From Adonisia turfae CCMR0081 (lineage in GTDB: Bacteria > Cyanobacteriota > Cyanobacteriia > Phormidesmidales > Phormidesmidaceae): DNA of 58,969 nucleotides. Of this stretch, positions 55,668 to 58,969 are shown piece by piece. The stretch lies in assembly GCF_011009555.1 (NCBI RefSeq), contig NZ_QXHD01000004.1, forward strand, positions 2,834,391 to 2,893,359, read 5' to 3'. The notes beneath the pieces are model-generated. The model was not told where the DNA came from, did not search any database, and saw only the letters and a list, made by a program, of their open reading frames with translations. Every line of letters begins with the position of its first letter. Positions within the stretch are counted from its first letter, which is position 1. A program made the translations under genes and the position numbers.

Positions 55668-56620
55668 TTGGTCTGGCTGAGACCATCATTGGTAAACCAC
55701 TGTTCGGTACCCAACCCCAAGGCTCGGTGGGGAATATCAGGGTAAGCCATGGCCAAGTCGATGGCTAGTCGAATCAAGGCCTGACGACCAACGGCGGTTT
55801 CAAATACCGATGAAATCACCAGATCGATCGGATACTTGTGATAGAAATGCTGTAATCGTTGGGGTGAACCCATGATGGCTGCTTTGATCACATAGATGCC
55901 ATCCCAGCCTTGGTGAAAGTGAGCCTTAAGTTGCTCTAAGCTGGCAATGGATTCATCTAAGGCAATGGGGGTTTGATAGCGATAGCTGAGTCGCATCAGA
56001 GTATCAAAGTCTTTAGGGGGCAGGGGTTGTTCTAAAAATTCGATGCGTTGGTTATTGCGATCGCACCAATCTAACCACTGTCGTGCTGCCAATTCATTTA
56101 GACCCCCATTAGCGTCTAAACGCAGTTTGGCCCCTAATGGCAGCTGACCCAGCAGCTGATCGAGCCAATCTATTTCTTCAGCCACTGAGCCCACACCAAT
56201 CTTGTACTTAAAGACGCGGTAGCCCTGTCGCCATAGCGTTTGCCACTGTGCTAGCGAAGCTTGACCCCTAGCCAATAGAACCCCACATTGAGCATTGGGT
56301 AAGTCGATTGGGCGTAGTTTGCGCTCTAAGCTAGCAAAGACTGACTCCAGACCAAACTGACAGGCAGGTAGTGTGGGCAATAAAGAAGGCACCCTATGGT
56401 CCGATAATTGAGTCGGCAGTTGCTGGCAGAAATCTAAAGCCTGCTCAAAGGTTTCAGAGCCAAACCAGGGGAGCGGTGCCACCTCACCAAATCCACTGCG
56501 CCCATCTTCATCGGTCAGTTTAAGAATGAGTCCCTGACGTACTTGCCATTCCCCATGGTGGGTGCGTACCGGCTGTCGAAACCGACGATTATAGGGACGA
56601 AACTCAAACCGGTAGGACAT
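55637..56620 (-). CDS. menC: o-succinylbenzoate synthase MenC
   Basis: Enolase-superfamily dehydratase, converts SHCHC to o-succinylbenzoate; 327 aa. Catalytic KxK in VFKYKIGVG, metal ligands in LRLDANGGLN, EFLEQPLPP and ALDESI, and VIKAAIMGS with the second Lys are all visible. Second gene of the menA-menC-menE operon, 40 bp after menA. Confidence 0.92.
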   Translation of the reverse strand: MSYRFEFRPYNRRFRQPVRTHHGEWQVRQGLILKLTDEDGRSGFGEVAPLPWFGSETFEQALDFCQQLPTQLSDHRVPSLLPTLPACQFGLESVFASLERKLRPIDLPNAQCGVLLARGQASLAQWQTLWRQGYRVFKYKIGVGSVAEEIDWLDQLLGQLPLGAKLRLDANGGLNELAARQWLDWCDRNNQRIEFLEQPLPPKDFDTLMRLSYRYQTPIALDESIASLEQLKAHFHQGWDGIYVIKAAIMGSPQRLQHFYHKYPIDLVISSVFETAVGRQALIRLAIDLAMAYPDIPHRALGLGTEQWFTNDGLSQTNWQQLWQRLG

Positions 56621-56660
56621 GGTGATAGGTACTGAGTCAATTCAATCGGGAGCCGCTTGA

Positions 56661-57620
56661 CTAGCGTAATTTAAGGGTGATCGGCAGCAACAGTCCCAGG
56701 CATACGAGTATTCCACAACAAAACTGGAAACGTATGGCCACGAACTTAGCATTTTGTACCAACTCGGGCTGATTGTGATAGCGCTTCACATGGCGACAAA
56801 GTTGAATGGCAAATGGGGCACTGACTAAGGTCAAGATCAGGCTGCTGGGAAACACTTGCAGAAGCATGCCTCCAAGCAAAATCACAAAGATGCTGCCACA
56901 TAGCCATGGTAAAAGTGTTGCCCCCCCCAGGGTGCCCAGGCGGACAATGGGAGAGCGTTTACCGGCAGCTATATCATCATTGACTTGATGGAAGTGGGAG
57001 CAAAATAGCACTAATGTAGTCGTCATGCCAATAACAGCCCCTAATCCCCAACAAGCCAGGGAAAATGTCTGGGCTTGGGAATAGTAAGCCGCGCCTACGC
57101 CGAGACCAAAGCTAATAAAACATAAAGGTTCGCCTAATCCTTGATACCCTAACCGGAAAGGAGGTCCCTGGTAGAGATAGCCCAGGGCACAACAAATTAA
57201 AATCAGCCCCAGAATGGTCATATCTTGCTGCATGAGAGCAATGGCGCTTACGCCAGTAATCCCTAGGGCCAAACTGAGATTGCCAAGCCAAAAGATTAAA
57301 GCTTGGTTTTGGGTCAGGTTTACCAGGGAATGATGTTTATTTTTATCAATGCCAGTGTCGGCGTCGTAAACGTCATTGCTGAGGTTTTCCCAGACTAAAA
57401 GCAGTATTGCTGACAGCAAAAAAATGGCCAGGATGCGCCCGTTTAACTGTTCTGTTTCTAGACGCGCCAGTAAGCTACCCACCAAAATGGGAATGATGGC
57501 AACGCTGTACATCGGGGGCTTAATGGCGGCAACCCAAAGAGATTTGGGAGCGGCAGGGTTGTCAGAATCTTGAGTGACAGACGCTTGATCAGAGGCTTGA
57601 CCAACTGTAGGGATGACCAT
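56661..57620 (-). CDS. menA: 1,4-dihydroxy-2-naphthoate phytyltransferase MenA
   Basis: UbiA-type membrane prenyltransferase, joins the phytyl (or polyprenyl) chain to DHNA in phylloquinone synthesis. ATG 57620 gives 319 aa (a TTG seven codons earlier is less likely). First aspartate-rich motif: ENLSNDVYDADTGID; second region: FHQVNDDIAAGKRSPIVRLG. Eight or so hydrophobic helices. First gene of the operon; its promoter lies in the 73-bp gap to the divergent gene at 57694. Confidence 0.92.
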   Translation of the reverse strand: MVIPTVGQASDQASVTQDSDNPAAPKSLWVAAIKPPMYSVAIIPILVGSLLARLETEQLNGRILAIFLLSAILLLVWENLSNDVYDADTGIDKNKHHSLVNLTQNQALIFWLGNLSLALGITGVSAIALMQQDMTILGLILICCALGYLYQGPPFRLGYQGLGEPLCFISFGLGVGAAYYSQAQTFSLACWGLGAVIGMTTTLVLFCSHFHQVNDDIAAGKRSPIVRLGTLGGATLLPWLCGSIFVILLGGMLLQVFPSSLILTLVSAPFAIQLCRHVKRYHNQPELVQNAKFVAIRFQFCCGILVCLGLLLPITLKLR

Positions 57621-57693
57621 TTGGACGTAATTTCTTTGCAACTATAAAACCCATAGTTAGCATAGCGGTTGGCATGTCAGTCTTATTTCGACC

Positions 57694-57933
57694 ATGAGCG
57701 CAAGCGAGTTTCCTGAACATCAGGAAACTGGGAAGAATACACCTGAGGACGGTGACTGGCACCAGGATATGACTTCACGCGCTGTTTTACTGGCACAAGC
57801 TCAACAAGGTGACCCAACTGCGATCGCAACCTGGATCAATCAATCTCTTAAAACTCAAAACGTTACTATCCAGGTGCGTCAGAAAGGAGAGTTATATCAA
57901 ATCCTTGTACCATCCCCATCCCACGGCAATTGA
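57694..57933 (+). CDS. short frame of a possibly frameshifted gene
   Basis: 79 aa: a Pro/Glu-rich start, then RAVLLAQAQQGDPTAIATWINQSLKTQNVTIQVRQKGELYQ, which closely resembles the repeated AxQGxPxAIAxLINRSL domain of cyanobacterial membrane proteins. The frame stops at 57931-57933 right after this block. The longer frame 57809-58708 overlaps it, one frame ahead. Either a frameshift has split one gene, or two genes overlap. Confidence 0.6.
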   Translation: MSASEFPEHQETGKNTPEDGDWHQDMTSRAVLLAQAQQGDPTAIATWINQSLKTQNVTIQVRQKGELYQILVPSPSHGN

Positions 57934-58708
57934 CGAAGCTGTCCCTGTCACGCCTCTATTGCAAGAGTGGGCGATTAAAGACTGTGTGCAAACAGCAGAA
58001 CTCCTGGTAACGGCACCCGATCTGTTGCAAGGGGATGGCAAGAAGAACAAGATCATTCCCATTTCTAAAGAGACCCATGAAATTTTCGAAGGGGTGCTGC
58101 TAAGTGACATTTCTATACAAAAAATAGTCAATGACCCAGATGGGCAAGACCAAAAAAGTTTCCGGGTGGTGTGTGTCCAATCCACCTATGACCGGACTAA
58201 ACATGAACCAGATTCTGAGGCTTATATCCACAAACATATTGTTGGCGAACTTGCAGCTAGACCCATTGCCCTCAACTGGCCTGAAGAACCCTACAGTGAA
58301 GCTGAGGCCAGGGTGAGCGCGTTGAATAAAACAGCCAGTGTTTACGCTGTTTTTATTCGCTTGGGGGCTTACATGCTCTTTTCTGTAGTGGGGGTTTTCC
58401 TCGCTGTTCTTTTCTGTTCCTGCTATACCTGCTACACCTTGGAAGGAATCTATAAAACAGCATTTGTGTTAGGTCTGATAGAAACCGTTATCTTTTATAT
58501 TCCGTTTTTAGGTGGGTATCTATACGGCATCATTGCGGAAATCATTGCGGTTGGCCTGACCAGCCTTGTGGTTAAAGAGTTTAATGTTGACTGGCGAGAT
58601 GGATTTGGCGCTCTAGCGATGGGAGCGGCGGTGATTATTTGTACACGGTTGGTTTTGTCCTTTGTACTCTTTGCGGCCATTGCCTATTTTTTCCTGTTAG
58701 GCCTTTAA
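57809..58708 (+). CDS. membrane protein, possibly the second half of the split gene
   Basis: The frame is open from 57809 to 58708. The N-terminal ~40 residues are read out of frame over the previous gene and look artificial; coding probably begins about TTG 57904 or by frameshift. It has a soluble segment (to ~58320) and then a strongly hydrophobic C-terminal part with about four helices (FIRLGAYMLFSVVGVFLAVL, AFVLGLIETVIFYIPFLGG, YGIIAEIIAVGLTSLVV, ALAMGAAVIICTRLVLSFVLF). Resembles Yip1-like small integral membrane domains. No function assigned. Confidence 0.6.
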   Translation: MTQLRSQPGSINLLKLKTLLSRCVRKESYIKSLYHPHPTAIDEAVPVTPLLQEWAIKDCVQTAELLVTAPDLLQGDGKKNKIIPISKETHEIFEGVLLSDISIQKIVNDPDGQDQKSFRVVCVQSTYDRTKHEPDSEAYIHKHIVGELAARPIALNWPEEPYSEAEARVSALNKTASVYAVFIRLGAYMLFSVVGVFLAVLFCSCYTCYTLEGIYKTAFVLGLIETVIFYIPFLGGYLYGIIAEIIAVGLTSLVVKEFNVDWRDGFGALAMGAAVIICTRLVLSFVLFAAIAYFFLLGL

Positions 58709-58751
58709 CAAAAAGGGCGTATTACTACGGACGCAAAACTAAGCACTGATC

Positions 58752-58969
58752 TTAAACCTGGGCTACGGTCACCCCTGTACCACCATCTGCCTGTTCAGCG
58801 TTGTCAAAGCTCTGCACCTGGGGATGTCGCTTGAGAAACTCGCGGACACCGCGTTTTAGTTTGCCAGTGCCGTGGCCATGGATGATCCAGATGGGGCCAG
58901 TGGATTTGGCAATAAAGTTTTCCAGGTCGGCTTCGGCTTCAGCCACACGCATGCCCCTGAGGTCAATGG
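58752..58969 (-). CDS. mutS2: MutS2, 3' end only (Smr domain)
   Basis: Only the C-terminal 72 or so residues are in the window; the frame runs off the right edge. The Smr domain is clear: IDLRGMRVAEAEADLENF, IHGHGTGKLKRGVREFLKRH, and GGTGVTVAQV end. MutS2 blocks homologous recombination and, through Smr, nicks DNA or splits stalled ribosomes. Nothing can be said about its start. Confidence 0.9.
   Translation of the reverse strand, partial: IDLRGMRVAEAEADLENFIAKSTGPIWIIHGHGTGKLKRGVREFLKRHPQVQSFDNAEQADGGTGVTVAQV

Overview
This 59-kb window is cyanobacterial chromosome. It carries ndhH (plastid-type NDH-1), the global nitrogen regulator ntcA, a cyAbrB regulator, cyanobacterial conserved families (DUF3084, DUF3155, DUF1823, a complex-C/CCB assembly protein), a phylloquinone-type men cluster, a complete phototaxis (pix/tax) operon with a bilin-type GAF receptor, and about 20 copies of the cyanobacterial HIP1 octamer GCGATCGC. 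No plasmid, phage, transposase, tRNA, rRNA or CRISPR array was recognised.

Layout. 1-3.3 kb: the 3' part of a TPR protein and a family-8 glycosidase (bcsZ-like). 3.3-9.97 kb: pyrR, an Rrf2 regulator, cyAbrB, a membrane protein, a GAF histidine kinase (Hik2/CSK-like), DUF3155, a CCB-type cytochrome b6f assembly protein and a PadR regulator. 9.97-10.6 kb: a gene-free, repeat-rich spacer with four tandem palindromes. 10.6-22.4 kb: DUF3084, ntcA (with a perfect GTA-N8-TAC box upstream), fabI, an SRPBCC protein, a degenerate Eco57I-like methyltransferase, a response-regulator/PP2C phosphatase plus RsbW-like kinase pair, rsmH and ndhH. 22.5-26.3 kb: two pentapeptide-repeat proteins, a two-helix membrane protein and a lipoprotein. 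27-32.1 kb: bcsB-bcsA cellulose synthase with an intact PilZ c-di-GMP site. 32.7-41.4 kb: pixG-pixH-pixI-pixJ-pixL. 41.5-52.1 kb: moaD-like gene, a three-gene operon with a lipoprotein, mltA, a PhnL-like ABC ATPase with every catalytic motif lost, an ABC exporter and small enzymes, birA. 52.2-57.6 kb: M23 peptidase, menI, and menA-menC-menE on the other strand. The right edge holds a possibly frameshifted membrane-protein locus and the 3' end of mutS2.

Functionally, the pix operon and the cellulose genes are two surface-behaviour modules (light-directed motility, and c-di-GMP-gated exopolysaccharide) lying next to each other, with bcsZ set apart 24 kb away. The most unusual items are two apparently inactivated enzymes that keep full-length frames (the SRPPQ methyltransferase and the motif-less PhnL-like ATPase), the tandem palindrome array upstream of padR, and a dispersed palindrome family, two copies of which flank moaD.
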